From Lunularia cruciata (taxonomy: Eukaryota; Streptophyta; Marchantiopsida; Lunulariales; Lunulariaceae), in assembly GCA_948567375.1 (NCBI GenBank), contig OX419756.1, positions 45,832,333 to 45,896,332 on the forward strand: 64,000 bases of DNA, written 5' to 3'. Under the pieces are notes generated by a model. That model was not told the DNA's origin, did not search any database, and saw only the letters and a program-made list of their open reading frames with translations. Below are positions 44,301-57,640 of this stretch, one piece after another; within the stretch, counting starts at the first letter, position 1; every line of letters starts with the position of its first letter. Both the position numbers and the translations under genes were made by a program.

Positions 44301-46559
44301 TCGACATGTTTGCATTCCAAAAAGCTCGTTTTTGTAACTTATTATACATGCCAAAAGACTAAGTTTGGATTCAGTACGTTCGAGTTGTAAATGCACCGTA
44401 TGAGGACAAAGGTGCCTGCACTGCCTTTGCATTCCCATCGGTTCATATTTGATGCTTTTCTTCCGACAATTTCTATTAAGGTGGCCACTGATTATTTTTG
44501 TAAAATTCAAATCTATTGACGAAGATCTCAAAATTTCATGTCAAGATAACAACTACGGGTAATTTCGTGTGTATTGATCGAATGGACCGATGTGTTAAAC
44601 ACTTTCAGACTTGCCATCTTTCGAAAGTTTGGAACTATCCTTGTCACGCGTAATAAAGTTCTGAGCGTGAACTTAAATGAATGGAATTGGGTTATAAACT
44701 TGGAAGGCGTGTACCTAACGAGACCTCAAGCTCATGCACATGTTCTGTATGAGGTACGTATGTAGCTGCATCCCAGTTGAATGAACGACAAGCTAACCTG
44801 GTTGTGGCAACTTTTAAATCAATTAATTGTTTATGTGAGAATGTGGATAGGATAACGGATATCCATGAAGTCGGCCTTTTGAATATTGTAAGTATATCAG
44901 CCTAGATGTCGGAACAAGAACCTCCGGCCCCATCTATATACATATATAGATATATCAGCAAGGACGATGCTAACCAGAGCCGACCTCTATACACCATCGG
45001 AAAGAAACTTAAAACTCGAGTACACTCAGGTGCACGATTATGGTTGAAAACATGTACGTTGCATCTTGACAATGGACGTGGAGCTCCCGATGTGTTCCAG
45101 AATGCTGCAATGCAATCACTACTTTATTTAGAGAGCTGAGATTTAACTCATCGTAAGTCTCCTATATACTGGAAACAGATTGCATCCCATTTACATTTGA
45201 GCCCACAAGTCTCGAGGAGCGGACTTGGGGGCGGGGCAAGAGGAATGCCATTGATCTCTTGCAGCTGATCGATTGGCTGACTCTCCTTAGTTTTCTGTTT
45301 CTCTCTCTCTACATGGTAACGCTATTCTGTGACTTTCGCTGGCACTGCAGTGCATCCACCAATTGAATGGTTAGTGGTTCATAGTACTGCAATATGGACT
45401 GATAGCGGTTGCTTCATTTCTTTCAGTTGAATGTACATGACACTGGTTTCGGGGTAGAACCGGACTCTGCTCGAGCTCTATATCAGATTATGTATATAGA
45501 GAAGTTTTCTGGTGAAGGAGTGACAGTACAAGTAGGCCAACTAGGAAGTAATATTTCATTGAGGAGAAATGAGCAGATGTGCGTGTTTAACCTGGTTACG
45601 CTATGTCAGTGAGCTCATATTCCATGCCAGAAGACTCTGCTGTGTCGAGCAATTATAAACTAGCGTAACGGTCCGGAAATTGCTGACAAGCCCGAATTCA
45701 CTGGCAGTACAAGGTGTACATGTCTAGATTGCAGCTGGAAGCTCTAGGTAGCTAAATTGTCCAGGTATTTTAAACGATATCACGAGGAGCCCAGGCAGCT
45801 CTGGAATTCAAGCTAGCTCAACACATGACGGATACTTACTAAATTCAAGCATGTCTAGCATATGCAAGCAAGCGTGTCCCTTTGCAAACTCATAGCTCCT
45901 GTGCTATCATGCTGCCACTTGGTTACAAGGAAGTACAGCCGTAAGTCCATGAACTCCCGCAAATCGGTGCTGGACACTGAAGTTCCAATGTATATGGACA
46001 TGAGGCAGGATTCAGACTCTAGTATCTATCTTGGGCAATTTCAAGGTCTAGAGATAGAGGATAATCCCCGACCTCGATCTTCCATCGAGCTCTTCTTTCG
46101 GTCAGATCGAAGCCTCCAACTTTCTCGGCTCCTTGTTCAAATGGTAACTTCAGTATGACGAATCCCTTACACTTAGAGACGTTTAAACGCTCGTCAGACA
46201 ACACATACAAGATCTATCTATATTATCGTGGAATTTTGAGGAGCCAAACTGAATAAGTGAAGTACTTATACCGGTGGAGAGTGTCAACAGGAGAATAGTA
46301 GGGTTTGACAATCTCCTACACTGTTCGAGTGAGTTACTGACAGTAACAACATGCGAAACTTCCTCCAAATACATAAACAGATTGACAGAATCTTCTAAAA
46401 GTCACGTCCCAAAGATCGATATACGATAGAGATTACGAGTAACGGACGCTCAAGTCATGCATTTGTTTCATGAAATTGAATTGCTGTTGTGTCAACGAGA
46501 GTTAAGCGCTTAATATTACCAACTGTTGGAACTTGTAGCAGGTACAAAGGGACGAAATT
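41391..46559. other. Intergenic region with no gene I can support
   Basis: Several short reading frames occur (for example 42253-42552 plus, 43941-44531 minus, 45862-46158 plus), but none shows a domain, a splice-consistent extension or strong coding bias. The 196-residue minus-strand frame at 43941-44531 is the longest; it has no recognisable motif and could be chance. The region just before 46560 is presumably the promoter of the NPF gene. Confidence 0.35.
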
Positions 46560-48961
46560 ATGAATGGAGAGGAAGCAAAAAGGATGGAGATGAAGAGAGC
46601 GGATAAGCTTGAGCGTGAGAGTTTGCTGGTTAGGAATGACACTGTAGATTACCTTGGCCAACGAGCTGACAAGTCAAGAACCGGAGGATGGATAACTGCA
46701 CCGCTCATTTTCGGTACGTTCTCACCAGACTGAGTACAGCTATTGCCACAAGCCTCAGAGCAAGCTCCAATCCAGGGCTTTTGAGACACCATACTATCGA
46801 TCTTTAGATGTTAATCAGGCCAAGCTATCCGTCGATGCCATGCAGGAGCGGAGATGTGCGAAAGAATGTCTGCCTGCGGGATTGTCTTCAACCTTGTCAC
46901 GTACCTCATGGGGAACCTTCATCTTTCCAGGCCGTATTCAGCGAACATGGTGACAAATATGTTGGGGACATCTTTCCTTACGTGCTTGATAGGAGGGTTC
47001 ATTGCCGACAGTTATTTGGGACGGTTTTTGACGATCGTTACCTTTGGCTGCATACAGTTCATGGTACCTTGCATCCCTTCTTTTAAGCCTTCTGATCTTC
47101 GTGTGATTTTCATGTTGGTCAACAAGAAAGCCTTGTCAACAGTTGCATGACATTGTGTGCGTCCTGACGGAACTTAAATTAACTGGTGTAGTTCCATGCA
47201 CGAGCATTGGTCTGTCTAGTGCTCTAATAACGTCAGGATGTGCAGGGTCTCGTTTTGATAACATTATTTGCGGCGTTGCCCCAGTTTCAGCTTCCACATT
47301 GCTCCCCGCCAGATGTTCCATGCCAAGCCATTCATGGTTTCAAACTGGCAGTTCTCTATTTCGCCCTTTACTTGATAGCATTGGGAACCGGAGGAATCAA
47401 AGCCTGCGTGTCAGCTTTCGGAGCAGATCAATTCGACTCGCATGATCCGCGTGAGAAGAAGCAGATGATGTCCTTTTTCAACTGGTTCTTCTTTTCAATC
47501 TCACTCGGTGCTCTTGTAGCCGTTACTATTCTTGTCTACGTCCAAGACAAACTGGGTCGGGGATGGGGTTTTGGCATAACTGCTTCTTGCATGCTCTTGG
47601 CACTAGTCGCACTCCTTGCAGGCCGCAAGTACTACAGATACAGTCCAATTGAGGGTAGCCCCTTGACAAAAATTGCTCGGGTCTTCATCGCAGCTTTCAG
47701 AAACCACAAGCTCACTTTCCCTGCCGATGTCTCACAGTTACATGAGACTTACCAAGGTTACGACAGGATCAGCCACACCAATCGATTATTGTAAGATTTG
47801 GACTGACATTAACTTATTCTGGATCACTACATACTTTACTGTTACTGTGGTACGATCCACTAATATCATTTCAGCAGGTTTGACAAACACCTTGACGGAT
47901 TGAACAAATTAATTAGCATCTAAATATTAATGCTTGAGTTGGTGGTACTGTGATATGAATGGTGCTAGTAATCTTAGAGAAAAATATTTGGACACATTCT
48001 GATCATTGCATCATTCTAAATCTAACTACAGATTATTGCCGCATGATCCAACAGATTTTTGAGTAAAGCAGCCATCAAGACCCCAAGAGAGAATGGAGAT
48101 GAATATTCTACTGACTTGAAAGCATCGAGGGACCGGTTACCAGCAGCAGTAACGGTAAATCAGGTGGAGGAGGTGAAAGTGCTCATCAGAGTCCTTCCTA
48201 TACTGCTTACCACGTTCCCTTTCTGGACGGTATACGCACAAATGACCACTTTCAGCATAGATCAATCTTTACGAATGAACAGAAAGCTTGGAAAGCACTT
48301 CGAGATTCCACCAGCATCCATTTCCATCTTTCTGCAATTGAGTATCATGCTTTTGTTGGTTCTTTACGATCGACTCTTCGTCCCATGTGCTCGTCATTTT
48401 TCTAAGCGTACTCGGGGCATCACTACCCTCCAACGGATCGGAGTCGGTTTGGTGTTTTCGATTACTGCCATGGTTGCTGCAGCCCTGGTGGAAACGAAAA
48501 GGCTCAATACTGTGCATCGCTCGGGATCCGATGGGAAAATCAGTGTGTTCTGGTTACTTCCTCAGTACTTTCTTGTGGGGACTGGAGAGGCCTTCACGTA
48601 TGTTGGCCAGCTTGAATTCTTCTACAACGAGTCGCCCACCAGCATGCGGTCCATGGCCACTGCAATTTGCTTGTGTACACTCTCGTTCGGTTTTTACTTC
48701 AGCAGTATTGTTGTTGACGCCGTTGACAGTCTTACCAGTAGGGGGTCTAACTCCGAAGGCTGGCTAGCAGAAAACTCAGACCTTGGGCATTTGGATAGGT
48801 TCTATTGGCTGCTTGCGATTGTCAGCACATTCAACTTCTTTCTCTATCTTCTTGTTTCGAAGTGGTATACCTACAGATTGAAGCCACACGAAAGCGATTT
48901 TGATGATCGAGATGAGGAGACTCCCGACATCACTGGTGATTCTTCCCGTCCCAAAGAATGA
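46560..48961 (+). CDS. NPF/POT-family proton-coupled transporter
   Basis: Four exons with GT-AG borders: 46560-46713, 46846-47063, 47246-47790 and 48055-48961, about 607 residues, which is normal for plant NPF proteins (about 550-620). All junctions keep frame. Hallmarks in order: GGWITAPLIFG; the EMCER form of the ExxER motif in the first membrane helix, linked to proton coupling; MGTSFLTCLIGGFIADSYLGR-like helices 2-3; GTGGIKACVSAFGADQFD; FFNWFFFSISLGALVA; HTNRL with FLSKAAI after the central loop; then VLPILLTTFPFWTVYAQMTT, IPPASISIFLQL and VGTGEAFTYVGQLEFFY. About 12 membrane helices with a central cytosolic loop are expected. Family members carry nitrate, di/tripeptides, hormones or glucosinolates across the plasma membrane or tonoplast; the substrate cannot be told from sequence. 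The first ATG at 46560 is chosen; a second Met is eight residues on. No breaks are seen. Confidence 0.93.
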
Positions 48962-51900
48962 TCAATTCAGTTTGACACTTATGTGAGTATCATACAGCGC
49001 TTCTGGACTAACTACATCATATACCGAGCAAGCCAGGTACATCACTGCTCTCGGCAAACGTAGGATATTATCATGAGTCGCTGATGTATAGTACATCTAT
49101 TGCCTGGGGGTTTGAAAGTAGATAAATTACACAGAAGTTTTGTCAGTCAAAATGTCGATCCAAGAAGCATTCATTATTCGTCCTCCTGGTAGTGTAAATG
49201 GGCATGCTTCATCGGAACTTCAACATATCTACAGAATACCTATAGGTCGGATTGGGTCTCTCAACAGTAGTGGTATCCACTGGAACTTCCTCCTCGAATA
49301 AATACTGCGATATGAATCGGTTAAAGTGGAAGCAACAGTTTTGAATCATGCACATGTTTGAGATGCTTATGTTTTTCTTGCTTGCTCCTGCATGAATGTT
49401 GGTCGATGACATTTCGAGAGACATTTGATGTGATCATACATATTATTCTTATCACTATGCATTCAGCGTGCATTATACAAATATGGATCATACTATTTGA
49501 AACACATAAAATGAATATTATAAACCACTGCTTCTAACATTCTATCACTATAACGCTTGGAAGACCCACCAAGTAGAGAAAGAGAAAAGATGATTTAGAG
49601 TAAGGGTCTTTGATCTAGTTTCCAATGTGTATGAAAAATATAAAGCTTTTGCGAATCGTCCATAAATCTTGGGGTCAAAGGTATCCTACATGAAGGTAAT
49701 GGAGTAATCTATGTAGCGCAACATTTATTATAGTTTTTTTCAAGTCATTGGAGTACGATGAACAAGGAAACCTGAATGAGAACATCTCTTTGATCAGTTC
49801 TATTGTCGTTTCCTTGAAAATAGTATGGTAGCGATTATAGTGTGGCCACTTATCATCTGCATTCATCACAATTTAAGTATGGAAATTGAGCACTTTATTG
49901 TTTTTAGATCTTCTCTTCTTTTCAATTATCATCAAATTACAACTTACTATTTATACTACGTATACCATGTACTCGTTCAAATTAGACCTGTGGACCCATC
50001 TAATATTCCAACTTTTTACTGCAACTTATTAAAAAATAACATACGGATATGTTTCTTACTTTCAGAGATGAACGATCACCAATATATCTGTAGGACTTAT
50101 TAAATAGTACTTGACCTATGCAGCTTTAGATAGCTAATTTCCATAAAGCCCACAAATTTAGAAGAAAATGTTCTTACTATTGTGGATAATTTGAAATTGT
50201 TTCAATTTATTTAGTCCCCGAGCTCGATTGACTTCATGATTGAACGTATAATATGATAAAAAAAAGGGAATTACTATTTCTACCACAACACTGTAAATTA
50301 AATCGACCGTAGACTAATCCCAATGCTGGGGTCTGGGGTTAAATGTGGTGGAAATAATAAGTCCCTAAAAAAAGACTGCTATTTGACTTAGTTTGATACC
50401 TCACAGTCAAGAAAACAAAAATGGACATTTCTTATCCTATAATTTTAGTAGATTTTAAACGATAATCCGCGTGGAGGGGAAGAAAAAAGAAGAAAAAAAG
50501 AAGAGAAACCGTAAAGAGTTATCAAGTCCAATGGCTACGTAATGGAATTTTGCTCCGGATCAGGTATTACACTTGTATATACACTTGGAGCTGACCGAAA
50601 TTATGTGGAAGTGGAGAATGATCCACTCCACTTCATATGCCGTTGCTTCTAGGATCAATTTGTTGAAGGGTCCTACTTGTGAGAGAGCACGAAGACAGAT
50701 CTTCACAATAAGGATGTCAAGCTTATGGATTATTATGGTAAAGATACTCTGAAGATGCTATCTGTTCCTGACATTGGATTAAAAAAAACAGAAGGTAATG
50801 CAGTTCCTTGTACATCCAGAACCAGAAGAGGAAAAAGGAGTTGGGAGAGGAATCTAGTAAATATGATATACTTTATAAGTAGATTAGACATCGTGAGCTG
50901 AATATTTTCATTCATCAATCTCCTTTTCATGTACCTCGTGTACATTCATACGTTTTATGAAAAAAATCAACTTAGTCTTTTTTGGCGACTGCACTTTGAT
51001 GTGAAGAATGTTTTATACTTTGGCTTTCATTGTTTATGAAACTATGCAAAGGCACGCGGGTATATATGACTTTATAATTATTCTTACTATATACTTCGTT
51101 GATCCTTGTTTATATTATTTTCATCGAGAAACGAAGTATTGGAGTCATGGATTTTTGTTTTCAAGCCTAGATTACTTGAAATAATGACACATTGCATATT
51201 GGAAGATTGCAAAAACAGAAGACCACCCCACATTTACTATTTGTAGTTCATAACCCATAACAAAGATTTAATTTCTAGTTGTTATCAGTAGCTTTTGGTT
51301 TGACTTTTTAGAATATTTAAAGTTCTTAAAATCAAGACAGAGAAAAATATGACAACATTAATTTTGTTTTCGTTACAAATAATATAGAATATATAGATTT
51401 AGAAGTGATTTGAACGAGTTGGGGAAAAAATAGAACCATTTTTATATTTTAATAAGAGGATTTAAATTCAATCAAAATTTCTAAATTATTTAAGCACACA
51501 GATCTCTTTAATAGATACGAATTAAGTTGATTTTTAAAATAAAATCGAATAAAATTTGTAATAATCATTTTTGCATATGTATTATTTTATCTAAATATAA
51601 TGGCTCATAATCCTCTATGTACAATAAGAAATCATAAGTAACCGGTTTTGACATCTTTTAAGAGTAACGAATTGCCACAAATAAGCATTTTTTTCTCATA
51701 TATTCCTAAATCTTATTCTGTAGATTGACATAAATATATTGAAAATGTATAGATTGTAATTTAATATTCATGTCAAGACTCTATTATCTCAGTGTGAAAA
51801 ACTGAAGTATACATGTAATTTTTATTGTCTAGTATATTCTAGGGTAAAATTTTCTCCGCAGATTGTCTAGAAAAATCTAGGGAAGAATAATTTTATATAC

Positions 51901-52654
51901 TAAAATTATTTTATAATGTATAATATCTTTTCATGCAAATTTCTTTTTATCTTTCTATGCTTTCGTAATATAATTGCCTATTATCCATACATGGATGCAG
52001 CTTCAATTAAATAAATGCTAACCAGAGGTCCGTAGGGAATATTGGATTTCTGACTTTGCAAACCAATATCTGGTATCCACAGCTCAGGGAACCTGTGCTT
52101 GAATTGTCATAAAAAGATAAATAAAAGAAAAAATATCTATAAAGTAAAATACTCCACCATTACTGATCCAGATGATTTTTCCATCTATATATTGTATATG
52201 TAACTTCATAGCTAAGTGGGTGGAAGTGAGATGTTTTCCTACATTTTGTTATGAAATTTGATAACAATGTGGGTCTAAAGTTGTTGTTATTTCTCATTCG
52301 TTAATTAATCTTAAAAACTCAAGATTTTCTCTGTTCATTTCATAAAACCTAATCCTCTTACTTTTAGTTTATAATATACGTTTATTATTGATATTCAATA
52401 AGGAAAAAAGATTTTCCCCAAAAATTTAACCGGTTTATTTATTATTCAAAAGTGAAGACAAATTTAAGAGTCTTCGTGCTCTATCTTGCGGAAGAAAATT
52501 ATTTCGTTTATCTTAATTATGTAATGTGGACTAAAATGATCTAACTTATACATCTTGCTGAGTTTCAATGTAATATTAAGTACATTTAACTTACTTATAT
52601 GAGTTTCTATGATCTAAATTAATTGTGAATACTCTACTTTATATCAGATTAAGC
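48962..52654. other. AT-rich intergenic stretch
   Basis: This is the 3' flank of the transporter gene followed by AT-rich DNA. I recognise no gene, RNA or defined repeat. Short reading frames such as 49675-49869 and 50733-50945 look random. Confidence 0.4.
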
Positions 52655-52730
52655 ACAAAGACGACCGCGTGGAAAAAATGAAGGATGGGATGACCCCCAT
52701 CAAGCCGTACAAGGGATTTGGTTTGATTTG
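52655..52730 (+). repeat. Dispersed repeat R, single arm (copy 2)
   Basis: The core gacgaccgcgtggaaaaaat, gaaggatggga and cccccatcaagccgtacaag is shared with copies near 33481, 53547 and 63131. It is followed by a tttggtttgatt-type simple repeat (52714-52745). Confidence 0.65.
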
Positions 52731-53102
52731 ATTTGGTTTGGTTTACAAGGGAGCAGATTTGGTTTTTTCAATATATGGTTAATTAACTGGTTAAAGTTTT
52801 TTGAATAATATAAATTTTATTTAGATAAATTTAGTTTGTCACTGAATTACCATAATATCATCTAAGTTGTCTGTATTATATATATTCTTCATGACGTCCA
52901 AAAGTTTTCTCAGACCAAATCAAATCAAATCCAAACAAAACATGAAAGTCTTGCTATTAAAATTTTATCAATGATGGCTTCGTTTGCCTACGTGCTCCAA
53001 AAGGCACCTTATGCCTTTAGTTGAGAAAATAGACTCGAATTTCAACTTGTGATCCTTTTAAGAGAGTTTGACTTTACTGAAATTTGCTCAGGAGCTTCGA
53101 AG

Positions 53103-53425
53103 CTCACATCACAGGTTTGGAGGTCAATGAACTCTCCTTTCCACCTACTCATGTTGTTCGTACATGCTTATCTGTCACCATGATCCCATGAACTTTTATT
53201 ACAGGTAGTCAGGCTTCTAACCTACTGTAGTGTCCAGGAATCCTGATCCTTCGGTCGTTGCTTCAAGCTCACAAGTTTTGAGGACAATGAACTCTCCTTT
53301 GTACCTACCTACTCATGCAGTTCGTACATGCTTATCCGTCACCATGATATCATGAATTTTATTACAGGTAGTCAGGCTTCACACCTACTGTAGTGTCCAG
53401 GAATCCTGATCCTTTGGTCTTTGCT
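53103..53425. repeat. Tandem duplication, two copies of about 164 bp
   Basis: Copies at 53103-53262 and 53267-53425 share gctcaca...aatgaactctcctt, gttcgtacatgcttatc, gtcaccatgat and ctactgtagtgtccaggaat. They differ by small changes, so the duplication is relatively recent. Confidence 0.85.
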
Positions 53426-53546
53426 GTATCATTATTCTTCGAACGAGAAGTAAAGTCCATCATGTACCCACATTGTATTCTTTTCTTTCTGCACAACATG
53501 TGCACTACAATTTTTATATGTGAAAGGTAAAGTAGTACCCCGAAGG

Positions 53547-53645
53547 AAGAAGGCGACCGCGTAGAAAAAAAGAAAGATAGGAAGACCCCATCAAACCGGA
53601 CAAGGGAGAGACAAAAAAGGTCAAATGGAGCTAAGCTCCAAAGGA
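53547..53645 (+). repeat. Dispersed repeat R, longer arm (copy 3)
   Basis: It runs from gcgaccgcgtagaaa through agaccccatcaaaccggaca and aggtcaaatgg to the palindromic end gagctaagctcc. A second, more degraded start (gccactgcgtggaaaac, about 53660) follows. Confidence 0.65.
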
Positions 53646-53829
53646 AAGAAAAAAGGGCCACTGCGTGGAAAACACAAAGGAAGGAAAGAGGAAAGGAATA
53701 CAAAGAACACATAAGTGCAGAAGGAAAAAGGAACACCGGTCCGACCTTCCCGAGAGGCTTGAAAATATGAACACTAACCCACAAGAAGAAAGAAAAGTTA
53801 AGCAACACCAATGAAATCAAGGCAATGTA

Positions 53830-54590
53830 GTCTACCCTTGAATGGTATGGTAGATCCTAGTCATGTTAGATGTGTTCACCTTTGTGGGAGGTCAGTGAAA
53901 ACCCAATGCTTAAATGCATTACAATATGATTGATGTGCGTTGTTTGTAATATGATGTGAACATAGCTAGAGAGACAAACAATACTCCTTTCCATTGTTAT
54001 GAACCGTAAGCTGCATCCTTGAGAAGACCATCAAAGTGATGATGAAGACACCCAAAAATATCAATCACTAAAGGGACAAACATATAAGAGGATAGCTGTG
54101 TGGTCCTCCTTGCCCCTAGAGGCAATATCATTGCTAATATTGCCTATGTGCCTACTTGTGCCAATGACTCAACTCATAGAGGGTTTGTCACCACCATATC
54201 ATGCAAAGTGTGATGACCATCTGTGAAAGTAATAATACTGCTTGCACCTAACAAATAGGCTGTCTTGGTAGATCCATTGATTGCTCAATCTAAAGCTGGG
54301 CCTATGTAGCTCAGAAGATTTGAGCAACTATACCATGAAGAGAATCACAGACTCTAGTGTGCTCTCTATCGACAACATATGATAAAAATTGTATCCCCTA
54401 TAAATCATATGAGGAACCACATGCACAATGGTCTGCATGCCCTTTGAGCGCTGGATGTGAGAGACCCAAACTCAAGCATAATGTTGTGGTAAACTCCTCA
54501 AAAGTACACTTCTTCTCCTCCACACTCTCCATCATCCTATCTAGCTCTTTCTCCTTCTCTGCTACCCTCGGCATAGCATGAATAATCTCG
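53830..54590. other. Gene-free stretch, probably decayed mobile-element DNA
   Basis: No domain is recognisable. Minus-strand frames are fragmentary and lead into the coding-like block at 54600-56500, so this may be part of the same dead element. Confidence 0.3.
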
Positions 54591-54599
54591 GTCTTGAAT

Positions 54600-56500
54600 C
54601 AACAAACTGCTATTTCAAGATCTCATTCTCCGCTACTTGTCTTTCTCTTGCTATGTCATTTTGCTCTATTATCATGTCTCTACTCCCCACGTCCTTCTTC
54701 AAGTTCTCAATTACTTGATTCTATACTACTGCATCTACTCGTAGTACTTCCCTCTCTTCTTCACCTCGGATCACACTCTTCTTCAATTCCGAGTTCTCTT
54801 CTTCTAATCTTGCTAACACTTGTAATACAATCTTCACCTCCCGACACTTTGACTGCATTTCCTTCTTCTTGTGCTCCAACTTTACTAACAATGGGCACAC
54901 AATCTCTCGCAAATACTCCACTCCTTCACTTGGGGTTACCTTGACTTGCAGACTTGGCTGATTCTTCGCCTCTTCTTCTCTTGATACTCATCTTCTCAGC
55001 CGTAACTGCCTTATGGGAATAGATTCTTTGCTCCCCAAACTTCCACTCTCCACTTCTCTTACCTTACTTGGTCCCGCTTCATCCTTCACCTTCCTTCTAG
55101 AGCAGACTCCTCTCTGAATAGTCACCCTCTTCTCCTCCTGCTTTGGAACCTCATCTTTGGTTCTTGGGTCACTTCCTTCTTCCATCTCCATCTTTACTTC
55201 CTCCACTTCGGGTACCAACTGCATCTCCCCTCCATCATCACCATCGCTACTTGTGTCCCCACTCTGCAGCGTGAACTCAGGTTCTTCCTCCTTCTCCAAG
55301 TCTTCTTCCTTACACTCGGCCTCTCCTTCTGACTCTTTGCACGATGACGCGATTACCACCAGATCTTTCCTCGGGTTCACCTTTCTAGCTTTATGAGGTC
55401 TTGCCGCTGCTACTTCTTCTCCTTGTTGACTCCTCTTCTTCGACTTTGGAGTGTTTACCTTCACCTACATGCTATGCCCAGTCTGCACGTAGTACTCGTT
55501 GCTACTCCTGATTTGCAAGATGTACTACTGCTCCTCCGCATCCACATCTCTTCTCAAATTGGGATGGAAGTGTGACACCATTGTGTGTCTCTCTGCTGCA
55601 TTGAGCAAGTTCAGCCCCAGATAGAAATGGGCTGCAAACGGCACAATGTAATGTGGAGGCATCTTGTCTCGCAAATTCCACACCATTTGTCTTGCATGTT
55701 GGTGAAAACACTTGCCCAATTGATTGGCTCTCCTGCAAACATCTTGTGGAAGAACACCGCTTGATGTTTCATCACGTAGGTTATTCTCTCCGGCTTCAAG
55801 ATCACCATTAGTGCACTTACAACACCTCTTCTCATAGGATCTTTATACCTCTCCCTTTATAGCTATTCTTCATGCGCTTTGAAGAGAAGGCATCTCTCAC
55901 TTCTTGGGTTTCTTCAACTACTTCTCCCTTCCCCAAGAATGTGGCACCATGCTCTATGCCTACCTCTCTTCCAAGTACTAATCTCCAATTCAACTCTGTC
56001 CATCGAGTCAGATTTCCTCTCTTCTCTTCTCCCTTGGGGCCATTGAGACATCTTCTCTTGATGATCTCAGTCATGAAACTTGGAAAACTAACATTCTAGT
56101 TCCATGCCAAGAATGTGATCCAAAGCCTGCTCAAGACCTCGATTCTCATGATCACATCTAACCTCTGAATTGCATGATTTCTCACTACAAAGTCAGAGTC
56201 CTTCTTTCCACCTCCCATCTTTCTCTCTTCCACTCTAGGGTTGGGGCTATCCTTCCTACTGATTCCCAGACTAACTCTCTCGACTTCCTCTCAACACACC
56301 AGTGCGTCTTTGACTACACTTCCCTTCCCACAATCTCTGTAGGACAACTTCTTAATGGCAATGGAAAATTACTTGTCATCGCTTCATCTCTAGCCCAGAT
56401 TTCATAGTAGCGCGCCTTCTCCGTCTTTCTTCACTTTGAGTTTCTACCAAGAAATCACATGTCCTGCATGCTCCTATCACTGCAAATTTTCCCTCACGTG
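54600..56500 (-). pseudogene. Unrecognised decayed coding block with coiled coil and acidic linker
   Basis: Coding-like minus-strand sequence spans almost 2 kb in several frames, with several breaks. From its N-terminal side it shows a globular part (TRWTELNWRLVLGREVGIEH, 55832-56074; KPERITYVMKHQAVFFHK, 55611-55835; NLRDKMPPHYIVPFAAHFYL, 55525-55719). A Lys-rich then strongly acidic linker follows (54988-55464, for example EEDLEKEEEPEF), then a Glu/Lys coiled coil (54721-54921, LEEENSELKKSVIRGEEERE). I do not recognise the family. It may be a multi-copy mobile-element protein or a dead host gene. Confidence 0.5.
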
Positions 56501-56799
56501 TATGACTGCCGTTTTTGTAAGCAGTACCTTCTTGAATGTCTCACCCCAAAGGAAAGTTGTTGCACTATCCTCGCCTCGGGTTGAGCACCCTCGAGACAAA
56601 GTGTCCTTACTTTGGGTTGTATGCTGACAGGGCAATTCCGAGTACCTTGCCTTCTGACACAAAGTCATTTTACCTTGAGTTACAACCCGAGGATCCTTTC
56701 TTTGCCTTCTTGTGCCATACAGGCACAATTTGACTTCTTCTATACACTTCTTCTTCAAAAATAAGAAAAAAATAAAAATGTGGGTACCACATTTGGCAC

Positions 56800-57640
56800 T
56801 ACCAATGTTATGATAGAGCTATGGGAGCATAAATGGACCTAAGAGAATGGAGAAAATATGCCGGATAGTGCTATCAAACATCCTCAAGTGTAATAACAAT
56901 GTGTGTGCCAAATATGAGGCCCTAGGGAGGTAAGATCATGCAAGAATAGAACAAGCCACATGGGTATTCCCCAACCAAGGTAGGAGATGAATATGGGCTA
57001 TGGCCTAAACTAGGGTGTTTGAAATGAAAGTACTGCAATAATCCTCTTATTCTAAAGGAAAACCCAAAACTCTCAAACCACCTATGGAGAATTAGAATCT
57101 TGGTGGGAAGTCAAAGAGAGTGAGGAACATAAGTGTGCTCCAACCCTTGCATTTATGCGTTTAGACTCATAAATCCAAGGCCTCCAAGTAGAGTGTGAGA
57201 GCAAAAACTGCTCAAACTACATCACCCAAGAGGTCTATTATATGAGTGTCATCCAAGAGAGAAGGGAAAAGACATGATAAAAAATCAGCTACCACTTGTT
57301 GAAGAGCCTTGTAATGTGCTATGGAAAAGAGAGGCCCTCCTAAGGGATCCCTCTATCTTGTGCACTCCACTAATGCCAACTATGTGAACTCTCTAGAAGT
57401 ATTATAGTGACTATACAATAGAGGTGTCTTTATACCATAGAAAGTACAAAAAATGATATCAAAGAAGAGATTTGATCTCCATTTGAGCAAAGAGCATGAA
57501 ACAATGCTAGATGGTATTAAAGGCATTAGAAACATCAACTTGGACCACCACACAATTTGGATGGATGTACAAAGATGCTTGAATGCCTACAATCATTGTC
57601 TTGTATCTCCTTGGAGTAGCCACTTCATACTAATGGGAAG
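56800..57640 (-). pseudogene. LINE-type (non-LTR) reverse transcriptase relic
   Basis: The minus strand reads RDPLGGPLFSIAHYKALQQV, then FPSLLDDTHIIDLLG, near 57210-57360. This corresponds to the non-LTR RT blocks usually written GTRQGDPLGGPLFALAHxRAL and FPSLADDTHI, the latter holding the catalytic Asp pair. Further down, GGLRVLGFPLE and AIAHIHLLPWLGNTHVACSI fit the family's downstream region. In-frame stops (for example TR-stop-RDPLG) show it is dead. I see no poly(A) tail or target duplication. Confidence 0.7.

Noticed and set aside
43941-44531. 196-residue minus-strand frame as a host gene
   Set aside because: No domain, no convincing start context and no splice-consistent extension; likely chance.
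53362-53820. 152-residue hydrophobic minus-strand frame
   Set aside because: It covers the tandem duplication and repeat R copy 3, is low in complexity (Phe, Ser, Leu rich) and has no domain.
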